Source: Methyloceanibacter caenitepidi
GTDB lineage: Bacteria > Pseudomonadota > Alphaproteobacteria > Rhizobiales > Methyloligellaceae
Length of the DNA stretch: 64,000 nucleotides
Direction: 5' to 3'
Assembly: GCF_000828475.1 (NCBI RefSeq)
Contig: NZ_AP014648.1
Coordinates: 2,367,400-2,431,399, forward strand
Shown here: in pieces, positions 9,437 to 20,896 of the stretch
Numbering within the stretch: the first letter of the stretch is position 1
Layout: each line of letters opens with the position of its first letter
Translations under genes and position numbers: made by a program
The notes under the pieces: model-generated
Seen by the model: the letters and a program-made list of their open reading frames with translations, nothing else
Database searches by the model: none
Told to the model about the DNA's origin: nothing

Positions 9437-9742
9437 TTACCAGCTCGACTTAACCATGCCGGGGATCAGCCCGTTGCTTGCAAGATCGCGCAACGCAATG
9501 CGCGACATGCGAAGCTTGCGGTAGTACCCGCGCGGCCGCCCGGTGAGATCGCAACGGTTGTGAATACGTGTCGGCGAGGCATTGCGCGGAATCTCCGCCA
9601 GCTTCAGCCGCGCCGCGAAGCGCTCTTCAGCCGGAAGCGACTCGTCCTTGGCAATGGCCTTCAGCCGTGCCCGACGCGCCTCGTATTTTTTAGCAAGGCG
9701 GCGGCGCTTCTTGTCCCGCTCGATCATGCTCGTCTTAGCCAT
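9437..9742 (-). CDS. rpsN: 30S ribosomal protein S14, zinc-independent type
   Basis: 101 residues, the long C-minus form: the position of the usual CxxC zinc knuckle reads [19 protein letters not shown] with a single cysteine, so no zinc site. Binds the 3' major domain of 16S rRNA in the head. Starts [20 protein letters not shown]. It is 29 nt after rplE. Confidence 0.97.
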   Translation of the reverse strand: MAKTSMIERDKKRRRLAKKYEARRARLKAIAKDESLPAEERFAARLKLAEIPRNASPTRIHNRCDLTGRPRGYYRKLRMSRIALRDLASNGLIPGMVKSSW

Positions 9743-9771
9743 TCAGTCCTCCTGTCGCAGCCAGCCCGTGC

Positions 9772-10329
9772 TTAGCTACGGAACGGAAAGTTCAAACCCT
9801 TCAAAAGCGCGCGTGCCTCGTCGTCGTTATCCGCTGTCGTGCACACGATGATGTCCATGCCGAGCACGTCTTCCACCTTGTCGTAGTCGATCTCGGGGAA
9901 AACGATGTGCTCTTTCAGGCCCATCGAATAATTGCCGCGCCCATCGAAACTCTTCGGATTGAGCCCACGGAAGTCGCGAACGCGCGGCAGCGCGACGTTC
10001 ACAAGCCGATCGAGGAACTCGTACATCCGGTTCTTACGCAGCGTTACTTTCACACCGACGGGCATGCCCTCGCGCAGCTTGAAGCCGGCGATCGACTTGC
10101 GCGCCTTCGTGATCACAGGCCGCTGGCCCGCGATCAACCCGAGGTCGTTGGCCGCGGACTTGACCTTCTTCGAGTCGTTCACCGCCTCGCCGACGCCGAT
10201 GTTCAACACCACCTTCTCGAGGCGGGGAATCTGCATGACGTTCTTGAACGCGAACTCCTTCTCGAGTTCGCCCTTGATGACGTCGTTGTACTGCTGCTTC
10301 AACCGCGGTGTATATGCCTGCTCAGCCAT
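9772..10329 (-). CDS. rplE: 50S ribosomal protein L5
   Basis: 185 residues. Binds 5S rRNA and contacts the P-site tRNA and S13. Recognised by [43 protein letters not shown] and [20 protein letters not shown]. The start overlaps the 3' end of rplX by 8 nt, which suggests coupled translation. Confidence 0.98.
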   Translation of the reverse strand: MAEQAYTPRLKQQYNDVIKGELEKEFAFKNVMQIPRLEKVVLNIGVGEAVNDSKKVKSAANDLGLIAGQRPVITKARKSIAGFKLREGMPVGVKVTLRKNRMYEFLDRLVNVALPRVRDFRGLNPKSFDGRGNYSMGLKEHIVFPEIDYDKVEDVLGMDIIVCTTADNDDEARALLKGLNFPFRS

Positions 10330-10642
10330 CGATGACCTCGCCCGAACGCTTTGCGAAACGCACCTTGCGTCCGTCCTTCAAAAATTTGTAGCCGACGCGC
10401 GTGGGCTGCCCATCCTTGGGATCCTCAAGCGCGAGATTCGAAATGTGGATCGGGGCTTCCTTGGTGATAATGCCCCCCTCCTGGGATGCGGTCTGGCGCT
10501 GGTGCTTGCGCACCTGTGCCACGCCCTGCACCACCGCACGGTTCTCGGACGGCAAGACCTTCAGGACTTCGCCCTTCTTGCCCTTGTCCTTGCCCGTGAG
10601 CACCACAACGTGGTCGCCCTTCTTGATCTTCAAGCCTGCCAT
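10322..10642 (-). CDS. rplX: 50S ribosomal protein L24
   Basis: 106 residues from the ATG at 10642 ([15 protein letters not shown]), a KOW-type assembly initiator of the large subunit. The KOW motif is [21 protein letters not shown] near the N-terminus. A GTG two codons upstream overlaps the rplN stop and is a possible alternative. The 3' end overlaps rplE. Confidence 0.96.
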   Translation of the reverse strand: MAGLKIKKGDHVVVLTGKDKGKKGEVLKVLPSENRAVVQGVAQVRKHQRQTASQEGGIITKEAPIHISNLALEDPKDGQPTRVGYKFLKDGRKVRFAKRSGEVIDG

Positions 10643-10644
10643 GA

Positions 10645-11013
10645 TCACAGAACCTCCGGCGCGAGCGACACGATCTTCATGTGCTTCTTCGCCCGCAACT
10701 CGCGCGTGACGGGGCCGAAGATACGCGTACCCACCGGCTCGCCTTGCGCATTGACCAAAACCGCCGCATTGCGGTCGAACCGGATCAGCGAACCGTCCTG
10801 GCGGCGCACGCCCGTGGCGGTACGCACGATGACGGCCTTCATGACCTGGCCCTTCTTCACACGGCCGCGCGGAATTGCTTCCTTGACGCTGACCACGATG
10901 GTGTCACCGATCGACGCGTATTTCCGCTTCGAACCGCCGAGCACCTTGATGCACTGCACGCGCTTTGCACCCGAGTTATCGGCGACATCGAGATTGGTCT
11001 GCATCTGAATCAT
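10645..11013 (-). CDS. rplN: 50S ribosomal protein L14
   Basis: 122 residues. Lies at the subunit interface forming bridges with 16S r[22 protein letters not shown] and the family signature [13 protein letters not shown] are present, as is [15 protein letters not shown]. Its stop lies within a few bases of the rplX start, again a tightly packed junction. Confidence 0.98.
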   Translation of the reverse strand: MIQMQTNLDVADNSGAKRVQCIKVLGGSKRKYASIGDTIVVSVKEAIPRGRVKKGQVMKAVIVRTATGVRRQDGSLIRFDRNAAVLVNAQGEPVGTRIFGPVTRELRAKKHMKIVSLAPEVL

Positions 11014-11061
11014 GGCATTCGCCCTTATTCAGGCCTTCAACGAGGCCCTTCGTTATTCGCC

Positions 11062-11307
11062 TTAGCTGGCTGCCTGCTCGCGCGGCAAAACCACCCAACA
11101 TTTTTGCTTCGACATCGGCGCGCACTCTTCGATCCACACCTTCTCGCCGACCTTGAACTCGTTGTTCTCGTCGTGAGCGTGGTAATTCTTCGTGCGGCGG
11201 ACCACTTTGTGGAACAGGGGATGCGTGAAGCGGCGCTCGACCTTGACCACAACGGTCTTGTCGTTCTTGTCGCTCACCACGGTCCCAATCAAAACGCGTT
11301 TCGGCAT
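11062..11307 (-). CDS. rpsQ: 30S ribosomal protein S17
   Basis: 81 residues, OB-fold primary binder of the 5' domain of 16S rRNA. Matches include [23 protein letters not shown] and the signature [22 protein letters not shown] followed by KCWVV. It lies between rpmC and rplN; the 48-nt spacer to rplN is slightly longer than its neighbours' spacers. Confidence 0.98.
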   Translation of the reverse strand: MPKRVLIGTVVSDKNDKTVVVKVERRFTHPLFHKVVRRTKNYHAHDENNEFKVGEKVWIEECAPMSKQKCWVVLPREQAAS

Positions 11308-11318
11308 CGTATCTACCT

Positions 11319-11519
11319 TTAAGCCTTCGCTGCGGCGCTCTTCTGGCGCGCAACTGTCTTCACGCGCGCAATATCGCGACGCACCTGCCGAACCCGCGCC
11401 GTGTTCTCAAGCTGCCCAGAGGCCGCCTGGAAGCGCAGGTTGAACTGCTCTTTCTTCAACTTGACCAACTCGTCATTGAGCTGATCGACCGTCATATCGT
11501 TCACTTGGCTCGCTTTCAT
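11319..11519 (-). CDS. rpmC: 50S ribosomal protein L29
   Basis: 66 residues, two-helix coiled L29 at the exit tunnel near L23, part of the docking area for trigger factor and SRP. Seen: [19 protein letters not shown], then [18 protein letters not shown]. It is 3 nt after rplP and 11 nt before rpsQ. Confidence 0.97.
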   Translation of the reverse strand: MKASQVNDMTVDQLNDELVKLKKEQFNLRFQAASGQLENTARVRQVRRDIARVKTVARQKSAAAKA

Positions 11520-11522
11520 CGC

Positions 11523-11936
11523 TTAGCCCTCGATGCGCGCCACAACGCGCGTCTTGATCGGCAGCTTCGCAGCCGCCAGCCGCAGGGATTCCCGCGCTGT
11601 CGCCTCGTTCACGCCGTCGATCTCGAACATAATCCGGCCAGGTTTGACCTTGGCCGCCCAGAACTCCGGCGTACCCTTACCCTTACCCATGCGGACTTCG
11701 GTCGGCTTCTTCGAAACCGGGACGTCCGGGAAGATGCGGATCCACACACGGCCTGCACGCTTCATCTGACGCGTCATGGCGCGGCGGGCGGCTTCGATCT
11801 GCCGCGCGGTGACGCGCGCAGGCTCTTGCGCCTTCAGCCCGAAGGTGCCGAAGTTCAGATCAGACCCGCCCTTCGCCGCACCTTTGATGCGGCCCTTGTG
11901 CATCTTGCGGAACTTTGTGCGTTTCGGTTGCAGCAT
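11523..11936 (-). CDS. rplP: 50S ribosomal protein L16
   Basis: 137 residues. Organises the aminoacyl-tRNA site near the peptidyl transferase centre. [16 protein letters not shown], the [14 protein letters not shown] segment, [22 protein letters not shown] and the C-terminal [10 protein letters not shown] are diagnostic. It sits between rpsC and rpmC. Confidence 0.98.
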   Translation of the reverse strand: MLQPKRTKFRKMHKGRIKGAAKGGSDLNFGTFGLKAQEPARVTARQIEAARRAMTRQMKRAGRVWIRIFPDVPVSKKPTEVRMGKGKGTPEFWAAKVKPGRIMFEIDGVNEATARESLRLAAAKLPIKTRVVARIEG

Positions 11937-11960
11937 AATTCTTAAGTCCTGCCCTTAGCC

Positions 11961-12674
11961 CTAAGCCCGTGCGGAGTCGCGCCGGCCACCGGAACGTCCG
12001 CCCTCTTGAGCCTCAAGGGCCTTGGTCTCCTGAGCCATGGGATCGTGCTCCATGATCTCGCCCTTGAAGATCCAAACCTTGATGCCGATGATTCCATAAG
12101 CCGTGCGCCCGAGCGCCGTGCCGTAGTCGATATTGGCGCGCAGCGTGTGCAGCGGCACACGGCCCTCGCGGTACCACTCCATGCGCGCGATTTCCGCGCC
12201 GCCAAGCCGGCCCGAGCAATTTATTCGGATGCCGAGGGCGCCCATACGGATCGCCGACTGCACTGCCCGCTTCATGGCCCGGCGGAACGCCACGCGGCGC
12301 TCGAGCTGCTGGGCGATGCCTTCGGCCACCAGCGTCGCGTCGATCTCCGGCTTGCGCACCTCGACGATGTTCAGGTGCACCTCGGAGTCCGTCATCGTCG
12401 CCAGCTCTTTGCGAAGCGTCTCGATGTCCGCGCCCTTCTTGCCGATCAGGATGCCCGGGCGAGCGGTGTAGACCGTGACGCGGCACTTCTTGTGCGGACG
12501 CTCCACGACGACCTTCGAAATGCCGGCCTGCTTGCGCGTCTTGAGAATATGCTCGCGCATCTTGAGATCTTCGTGCAGCAGGTCTGCATACTCGCCACGC
12601 GAGGCAAACCAGCGCGAATCCCAAGTGCGGTTGACACCGAGCCTAAGCCCGATCGGGTTGACTTTCTGTCCCAT
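11961..12674 (-). CDS. rpsC: 30S ribosomal protein S3
   Basis: 237 residues from the ATG at 12674, which overlaps the rplV stop as TGATG. mRNA-entry protein with helicase role. The KH domain shows [21 protein letters not shown] with the [14 protein letters not shown] loop; the C-terminal domain has [27 protein letters not shown]. The tail is acidic then basic ([16 protein letters not shown]). Confidence 0.98.
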   Translation of the reverse strand: MGQKVNPIGLRLGVNRTWDSRWFASRGEYADLLHEDLKMREHILKTRKQAGISKVVVERPHKKCRVTVYTARPGILIGKKGADIETLRKELATMTDSEVHLNIVEVRKPEIDATLVAEGIAQQLERRVAFRRAMKRAVQSAIRMGALGIRINCSGRLGGAEIARMEWYREGRVPLHTLRANIDYGTALGRTAYGIIGIKVWIFKGEIMEHDPMAQETKALEAQEGGRSGGRRDSARA

Positions 12675-13054
12675 CAAGCAGGCTCCTCAACTTGACGCAC
12701 GACCACGGTCATCTGCGAAAACGGCTTCAAGATCCGAGCCGCCCGGCCGCGTGCACGCGCCTGAATGCGCTTCATCACAATGTTCTTGCCCACATAGGCT
12801 TCCGAAACGACCAAGGCGTCGACGTCGAGGTCGTGATTGTTCTCTGCGTTGGCGATCGCCGACTCCAGGGTCTTCTTGACGTCCTTGGCGATGCGCTTAC
12901 GCGAGAAGGTGAGATCGGCCAGGGCGCGATCGACCTTCTTGCCGCGAATAAGCTGAGCGACGAGGTTCAGCTTCTGCGGGCTCACGCGGATCAGCCGGGT
13001 GACGGCCTTCGCCTCGTTGTCCTTGAGCGTGCGCTCTCTCTGCGGCTTGCCCAT
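12674..13054 (-). CDS. rplV: 50S ribosomal protein L22
   Basis: 126 residues. Its beta-hairpin lines the exit tunnel and is a known macrolide-interaction point; no change from the common sequence is apparent ([14 protein letters not shown]). Also seen are [23 protein letters not shown] and [20 protein letters not shown]. It follows rpsS by 2 nt. Confidence 0.98.
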   Translation of the reverse strand: MGKPQRERTLKDNEAKAVTRLIRVSPQKLNLVAQLIRGKKVDRALADLTFSRKRIAKDVKKTLESAIANAENNHDLDVDALVVSEAYVGKNIVMKRIQARARGRAARILKPFSQMTVVVRQVEEPA

Positions 13055-13056
13055 GA

Positions 13057-13338
13057 CTACTTGCCTCTCTTCACTTTCTTGTCGGCGGCGTGGCCGTGAT
13101 AGGTGCGCGTCGGCGAGAACTCACCGAACTTGTGACCCACCATGTCTTCCGTCACCAGAACCGGAACATGCTTCTGTCCGTTGTGGACGCCGAATGTCAG
13201 TCCCACGAACTGAGGGAGAATGGTGGACCGGCGCGACCACATCTTGATCACGGCATTGGAGCCGCTCTCACGCGCCTTCTCGGCCTTCTTCAAGAGAAAG
13301 CCGTCGACGAACGGGCCTTTCCAAATCGAACGTGCCAC
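13057..13338 (-). CDS. rpsS: 30S ribosomal protein S19
   Basis: 93 residues. Head protein in complex with S13. [22 protein letters not shown] and [40 protein letters not shown] cover nearly the whole conserved length. It is 3 nt after rplB in the S10 operon. Confidence 0.98.
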   Translation of the reverse strand: MARSIWKGPFVDGFLLKKAEKARESGSNAVIKMWSRRSTILPQFVGLTFGVHNGQKHVPVLVTEDMVGHKFGEFSPTRTYHGHAADKKVKRGK

Positions 13339-13341
13339 GTC

Positions 13342-14181
13342 TTATCCCTTCTTCTTCTTCAGATGGCGGCTGCGCAGAATGTACTTGTCGCTCGCCTTGT
13401 TGCTGCGCGTCCGCTTGCCCTTGGTGGACTTGCCCCAAGGGGTAACCGGATGCCGGCCACCAGACGTCCGCCCTTCACCACCGCCATGCGGGTGATCGAT
13501 CGGGTTCATCGCCACACCGCGAACCACGGGCTTGCGGCCCTTCCAGCGGCTGCGGCCGGCCTTCGACAACGACACGTTCGCGTTGTCGGGATTGGAGACA
13601 GCGCCGACCGTCGCCATGCAGGAGGCCGGAACCATGCGCGTCTCGCCCGAGTTCAGGCGCAGGATCGCATAGCCGGCGTCGCGGCCGACGAGCTGTACAT
13701 AGGCACCCGCGGCGCGTGCGATCTGGCCGCCCTTGCCCTGCTTCATCTCCACATTGTGGACGATGGTGCCGATCGGCATGTTGGCCAGCGGCATCGCGTT
13801 GCCAGGCTTCACGTCGACTTTCTCGTCGGCGATCACCTTGTCGCCCGGCGCCAGACGCTGCGGTGCCAAAATGTAGGCCAGCTCGCCGTCGTCATACTTG
13901 ATCAGGGCGATGAACGCCGTGCGGTTCGGATCGTATTCCAGCCGCTCGACAGTCGCCGCGACTCCGCGCTTGGTCCGCTTGAAATCGACCATGCGATACG
14001 TCCGCTTGTGACCGCCGCCGCGATGCCAGATCGAGACACGGCCCGTGTTGTTGCGGCCACCCGTCTTGTTCAAGCCCTCCGTGAGCGGCTTGACCGGCTT
14101 GCCCTTCCACAGATGGCTGCGGTCCACGAGCACCAGCTGACGCTGGCTCGGCGTGGTCGGTTTGAATGTCTTCAACGCCAT
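13342..14181 (-). CDS. rplB: 50S ribosomal protein L2
   Basis: 279 residues. One of the largest rRNA binders, required for subunit joining and the peptidyl transferase centre. [34 protein letters not shown], and the highly conserved [19 protein letters not shown] containing the functionally important His are all present. It follows rplW by 4 nt. Confidence 0.99.
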   Translation of the reverse strand: MALKTFKPTTPSQRQLVLVDRSHLWKGKPVKPLTEGLNKTGGRNNTGRVSIWHRGGGHKRTYRMVDFKRTKRGVAATVERLEYDPNRTAFIALIKYDDGELAYILAPQRLAPGDKVIADEKVDVKPGNAMPLANMPIGTIVHNVEMKQGKGGQIARAAGAYVQLVGRDAGYAILRLNSGETRMVPASCMATVGAVSNPDNANVSLSKAGRSRWKGRKPVVRGVAMNPIDHPHGGGEGRTSGGRHPVTPWGKSTKGKRTRSNKASDKYILRSRHLKKKKG

Positions 14182-14185
14182 CGCT

Positions 14186-14479
14186 CTAGATCCCTGTCGT
14201 CACGTCGATCTTGTCGCCTTCGGCGAGCTTGACGACGGCTTTCTTGGTATCCTTCTGGGTGCCCTTGATGCCCCGGAAAACCTTGGTCTTACCCTTGCGG
14301 GTCAGCGTGTTCACGGCCACCACCTTGACGCCGAAAAGCTTCTCCACCGCGCTCTTGATCTGCGGCTTCGTCGCGTCGAGGCGAACCTTGAACACCACCT
14401 GATTGGATTCGGACGCCTCACTCGATTTCTCGGTGATCACCGGCGACAAAATCACGTCATATGCTTGCAGCGCACTCAT
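14186..14479 (-). CDS. rplW: 50S ribosomal protein L23
   Basis: 97 residues. Exit-tunnel rim protein and docking site for trigger factor and SRP. Recognised by [37 protein letters not shown] and [11 protein letters not shown]. The start overlaps the rplD stop as ATGA. Confidence 0.98.
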   Translation of the reverse strand: MSALQAYDVILSPVITEKSSEASESNQVVFKVRLDATKPQIKSAVEKLFGVKVVAVNTLTRKGKTKVFRGIKGTQKDTKKAVVKLAEGDKIDVTTGI

Positions 14480-15096
14480 TTGAAACGAGCCTCCAGCGCT
14501 TCGAGCGCGGCCTTGGTCAGCACGAGCTTCTCGTGCCGCAAAATGTCGTACACGTTGATGCCTTGGATCGGCAGCACATCCACGTGCGGAATGTTGCGGG
14601 CCGCGAGCGCGAAGTTCGTCTGCACCTCGGCGCCGTCCACGATAAGCGCGGATCCAAAGCCCAGCTTCTCGAACTGCGTCTTCAGCGCCTTCGTCTTGGC
14701 ATCCTTCACGTCGCAGGAATCCAGGACGATCAACTCCTCGGCCTTGGCCTTGGACGACAGCGCATGCTTCAGGGCCAGCGCGCGAACCTTCTTCGGCAGA
14801 TCGAAGCCGAAATTGCGCGGCTTCGGGCCGAAAGCCTTACCGCCGCCACGGAAGATGCCGGGCTTGGCGCTGCCGTGACGCGCACGGCCCGTGCCCTTCT
14901 GCCGGTACATCTTCGCGGTCGTCGCCGTAATCTCAGAACGGTCTTTCGTCGAGACCGTACCGGCGCGGCGCTTGGCAAGCTGGTAGCGCACCATCCGGTG
15001 CAGCAAGTCGGCGCGCGGCTCAAGACCGAAGACATCCTCGGACAGTTCCACGGTTCCCGCCTTCTTGGCGTCGAGCGTTGTTACATCCGCTTTCAT
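14476..15096 (-). CDS. rplD: 50S ribosomal protein L4
   Basis: 206 residues. Tunnel-constriction protein and, in enterobacteria, autoregulator of the S10 operon. The extended loop is recognisable as [34 protein letters not shown]-terminal part [22 protein letters not shown] is typical. The start codon overlaps the rplC stop by one base (TAATG) and the end overlaps rplW. Confidence 0.98.
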   Translation of the reverse strand: MKADVTTLDAKKAGTVELSEDVFGLEPRADLLHRMVRYQLAKRRAGTVSTKDRSEITATTAKMYRQKGTGRARHGSAKPGIFRGGGKAFGPKPRNFGFDLPKKVRALALKHALSSKAKAEELIVLDSCDVKDAKTKALKTQFEKLGFGSALIVDGAEVQTNFALAARNIPHVDVLPIQGINVYDILRHEKLVLTKAALEALEARFK

Positions 15097-15863
15097 TACG
15101 CGTTCTCTCCGCCCTCTGCCGGCTGAGCCGCTTCAGCCTCGGCAGGTGCCTGAGCTGCAGCCTCATTGACCGGCGCTTTATCCTCGGCGCCCTTCCGGAA
15201 GGCACCGGGGACCGGCGCACCCTCGGGCAGCGCCCGCTTGACCGCATCGCGCAGGAGAACCCATCCGCCCTTGGCGCCGGGAACGGCGCCCCGGATCATG
15301 ATGAGACCGCGCTCGGCATCCGTCTTCACCACGCGCAAATTCTGCGTCGTGACGCTGACGTCACCCATGTGACCGGCCATCTTCTTGCCTTTGAAGACCT
15401 TGCCGGGATCCTGACACTGGCCGGTGGAGCCGTGGCTTCTGTGGTTGATCGACACGCCGTGGCTGGCCCGCAGACCGCCGAAACCGTGCCGCTTCATGCC
15501 GCCGGCAAACCCCTTACCAATGGAGGTCCCGGAGGCGTCCACGAACTGCCCTTCGACGAAGTGGTCTGCGGTGATCTCCGCGCCCACATCGATCAAGTTC
15601 TCGGGGCTGACCCGGAACTCGGCAACCTTGCGCTTCGGCTCGACATTCGCCACGGCGAACCCGCCGCGTTGCGCCCGAGTCAAACGCTTCACTTTGGCAC
15701 GGCCGGCACCAAGCTGAACGGCGGTGTAGCCGTTCTTTTCCGCGGTCCGCTGACCGACGACCTGGCAGTTCTCCAGGCGCAACACCGTCACCGGGATGTG
15801 CTCCCCGGCATCGGTGAAGATCCTGGTCATACCGACCTTCTGCGCGATAACACCTGATCGCAT
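15096..15863 (-). CDS. rplC: 50S ribosomal protein L3
   Basis: 255 residues, longer than the usual 210 because of a C-terminal extension. The core shows [14 protein letters not shown], the [27 protein letters not shown] loop, including the Gln methylated by PrmB in other bacteria, and [11 protein letters not shown]-like [19 protein letters not shown]. After residue 215 the tail turns Ala/Glu-rich ([21 protein letters not shown]) and is probably disordered, as in other alphaproteobacteria. Confidence 0.98.
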   Translation of the reverse strand: MRSGVIAQKVGMTRIFTDAGEHIPVTVLRLENCQVVGQRTAEKNGYTAVQLGAGRAKVKRLTRAQRGGFAVANVEPKRKVAEFRVSPENLIDVGAEITADHFVEGQFVDASGTSIGKGFAGGMKRHGFGGLRASHGVSINHRSHGSTGQCQDPGKVFKGKKMAGHMGDVSVTTQNLRVVKTDAERGLIMIRGAVPGAKGGWVLLRDAVKRALPEGAPVPGAFRKGAEDKAPVNEAAAQAPAEAEAAQPAEGGENA

Positions 15864-15895
15864 CGAACTAATTCCTTGCCTCGTCCCGATACCGG

Positions 15896-16204
15896 TTAGA
15901 GCTTGATCTCAACATCCACGCCGGCGGCGAGATCGAGTTTCATCAAAGCGTCGACCGTCTGCGGCGTCGGATCGACAATGTCGAGCAGCCGCTTGTGCGT
16001 CCGCATCTCGAACTGCTCACGGCTCTTCTTGTCGATATGCGGCGAGCGGTTCACGGTGAACTTCTCGATGCGGGTCGGCAGCGGGATCGGCCCGCGGACA
16101 TCCGCACCGGTGCGTTTCGCCGTGTTGACGATTTCCTTGGTCGACGCATCGAGAATGCGATGGTCGAAGGCTTTCAGCCTGATTCTTATGTTCTGGCTCT
16201 GCAT
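15896..16204 (-). CDS. rpsJ: 30S ribosomal protein S10
   Basis: 102 residues. Head protein that also serves as NusE in antitermination. [19 protein letters not shown], the loop signature [31 protein letters not shown] and [16 protein letters not shown] are present. It heads the S10 operon, but only 65 nt separate it from tuf, so it may be read through from the str transcript across the hairpin at 16221-16256. Confidence 0.98.
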   Translation of the reverse strand: MQSQNIRIRLKAFDHRILDASTKEIVNTAKRTGADVRGPIPLPTRIEKFTVNRSPHIDKKSREQFEMRTHKRLLDIVDPTPQTVDALMKLDLAAGVDVEIKL

Positions 16205-16220
16205 CTCGACGGCCTTAAGT

Positions 16221-16256
16221 TAGAGAAACGCGCCGCCCCAGAACGGAGCGGCGCGC
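16221..16256 (-). terminator. hairpin between tuf and rpsJ (partial terminator or attenuator)
   Basis: 11-bp stem CGCGCCGCTCC / GGGGCGGCGCG read on the minus strand, with one T-G wobble and a 5-nt loop. It is followed by TTTCTCTAACTT, a weak U-rich tail. It may partly end the str transcript after the highly expressed tuf. Confidence 0.55.
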
Positions 16257-16269
16257 TCCTCAATTCCCC

Positions 16270-17460
<1,191 letters not shown>

Positions 17461-17511
17461 TGTGGCTCTCCATTCCTCTCACCAAAAGCTAAAACTCAAA
17501 CGCCCAATCGC

Positions 17512-19587
<2,076 letters not shown>

Positions 19588-19608
19588 CGTTCGAGTTCCT
19601 TGAGACGG

Positions 19609-20079
19609 TTACCAGCGATAGTGCGAGAAAGCGCGGTTGGCTTCGGCCATCCGGTGCGTGTCCTCGCGCTTCTTCACGGCAGAACCGCGATTGTTGACGG
19701 CATCGAGAAGCTCGCCCGACAGCCGCTCGACCATCGTGTTCTCGTTGCGGCCGCGCGCGGCCGCGATAATCCAGCGAATGGCCAGCGCCTGACGACGGTC
19801 GACACGGACCTCGACCGGCACCTGGTAGGTCGCACCGCCCACACGGCGGGACCGCACCTCGATGGCCGGCATGACGTTCTGCAGAGCCTGATGGAACAGC
19901 TCGATCGGGTTCTGCTTGACCTTGTCTTCCATCTGGTCGAGCGCGCCATAGACGATCCGCTCGGCGGCAGACTTCTTGCCGTCCAGCATGATGGAATTCA
20001 TGAACTTGGTGAGCACCTGATCCCCGAACTTGGGATCGGGAATGATCTCCCGCTTATCAGCTTTGTGCCGCCTGGACAT
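19609..20079 (-). CDS. rpsG: 30S ribosomal protein S7
   Basis: 156 residues. Initiates head assembly and contacts E-site t[43 protein letters not shown] at the start, [18 protein letters not shown] in the middle, and the conserved end [20 protein letters not shown]. It lies 41 nt after rpsL. Confidence 0.99.
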   Translation of the reverse strand: MSRRHKADKREIIPDPKFGDQVLTKFMNSIMLDGKKSAAERIVYGALDQMEDKVKQNPIELFHQALQNVMPAIEVRSRRVGGATYQVPVEVRVDRRQALAIRWIIAAARGRNENTMVERLSGELLDAVNNRGSAVKKREDTHRMAEANRAFSHYRW

Positions 20080-20120
20080 ATCGCTTCAATCCGTTCCTTA
20101 AAAACCGAATAAGCGCCCCA

Positions 20121-20492
20121 CTACTTGGGCCGCTTAGCTCCGTATTTCGAGCGCCGCTGACGGCGGGCGCTGACCCCTTGCGTGTCGAGCACGCCGCGAA
20201 TGATGTGGTAGCGCACGCCGGGAAGATCCTTCACGCGGCCGCCGCGGATCATCACCACCGAGTGCTCCTGAAGATTGTGGCCCTCGCCGGGGATGTAACT
20301 CGTCACTTCCTGCTGGTTGGTCAGGCGCACGCGCGCGACCTTCCGGAGCGCCGAGTTCGGCTTCTTCGGCGTGGTGGTGTAAACGCGCGTGCAAACCCCC
20401 CGCTTCTGCGGGCAGGCCTGCATGGCCGGCACTTTGTTGCGCTTTACCGGGGCCTTACGCGGCTTCCGGATCAATTGCTGAATCGTTGGCAT
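20121..20492 (-). CDS. rpsL: 30S ribosomal protein S12
   Basis: 123 residues from the ATG at 20492 ([13 protein letters not shown]); the longer in-frame start at 20537 adds 15 unlike residues and is rejected. Decoding-site protein. The loops that carry streptomycin-resistance changes elsewhere read [16 protein letters not shown] and [13 protein letters not shown], that is, wild type; the Asp in VKDLPG is the residue methylthiolated by RimO in other bacteria. It is first in the str operon, with a promoter candidate at 20787-20816 and a structured leader. Confidence 0.99.
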   Translation of the reverse strand: MPTIQQLIRKPRKAPVKRNKVPAMQACPQKRGVCTRVYTTTPKKPNSALRKVARVRLTNQQEVTSYIPGEGHNLQEHSVVMIRGGRVKDLPGVRYHIIRGVLDTQGVSARRQRRSKYGAKRPK

Positions 20493-20544
20493 AGCAGCCC
20501 TAGCGTCCAATCGTTTGCGACGGCGAAACCGCCTCATTCACCTA

Positions 20545-20605
20545 TGGGCGGATGCGCCCAAAACCACATGGGCGGCACCGCCCGAAAAGCTGGGCGGATG
20601 GCCCA
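20545..20605 (-). repeat. three tandem hairpin-forming repeats in the rpsL leader
   Basis: Three imperfect units, each beginning TGGGCGG on the plus strand and each self-complementary: TGGGCG-gatg-CGCCCA (20545-20560), GGGCGG-ca-CCGCCC (20570-20583) and TGGGC-ggatg-GCCCA (20591-20605), spaced 22-24 nt and separated by short A-rich linkers such as AAAAC. In the rpsL transcript each hairpin would be separated by U-rich linkers. They lie 53-113 nt upstream of the rpsL start codon and inside its predicted untranslated leader. Confidence 0.75.
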
Positions 20606-20663
20606 AAACACAAGAGCTGAAGCTGCGAGTCGTCCCTCGCGTCCTTCAGCGCTCAATCCAGAG

Positions 20664-20689
20664 GATCTTGAGGGGTAACCCCCAAGATC
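20664..20689 (-). promoter_or_regulatory. strong hairpin in the rpoC-rpsL spacer
   Basis: Inverted repeat GATCTTG...CAAGATC with an additional GGGG/CCCC segment and a TAA loop, interrupted by one bulged base. There is no U-run on either side, so a terminator is unlikely; it lies in the predicted leader of the str operon, downstream of the promoter candidate. Confidence 0.55.
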
Positions 20690-20786
20690 ATGACCCCGAT
20701 ATGATCCCGGTTAGTCCGGCAGCGTCTAACCCGCGCCCCAAAGGGCATCCTTTCGGTGGGCTACCGCCTGCCGTTAATGTGGCCGC

Positions 20787-20816
20787 GTTGTATCAGGCCG
20801 CTTCTCGAAACGTCAA
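20787..20816 (-). promoter_or_regulatory. promoter of the str operon (rpsL-rpsG-fusA-tuf)
   Basis: On the minus strand TTGACG (20811-20816) is followed after 18 nt by TACAAC (20787-20792). TTGACG is a 5/6 match and TACAAC a 4/6 match to the sigma70 consensus. It lies in the 404-nt gap between rpoC and rpsL, giving an untranslated leader of about 285 nt that contains the hairpin at 20664 and the tandem hairpin repeats at 20545. Confidence 0.6.
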
Positions 20817-20837
20817 GGGTTCAACGACCTGAAATCG

Positions 20838-20881
20838 GGGGCCAAGCGCCGTTTTTTTACGGTTTTTCCGCTTAGCCCCCA
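20838..20881 (-). other. nested stem-loop just after rpoC
   Basis: 12-bp outer stem GGGGGCTAAGCG / CGCTTGGCCCCC (one wobble) enclosing an inner CCGT...ACGG with an A-run in its loop, 16 nt after the rpoC stop. It has the place of a terminator for rpoBC, but the minus-strand transcript lacks a U-run after the stem, so it may instead be a 3'-end stabiliser or processing site. Confidence 0.5.
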
Positions 20882-20896
20882 ATATCCTTGTATTGC

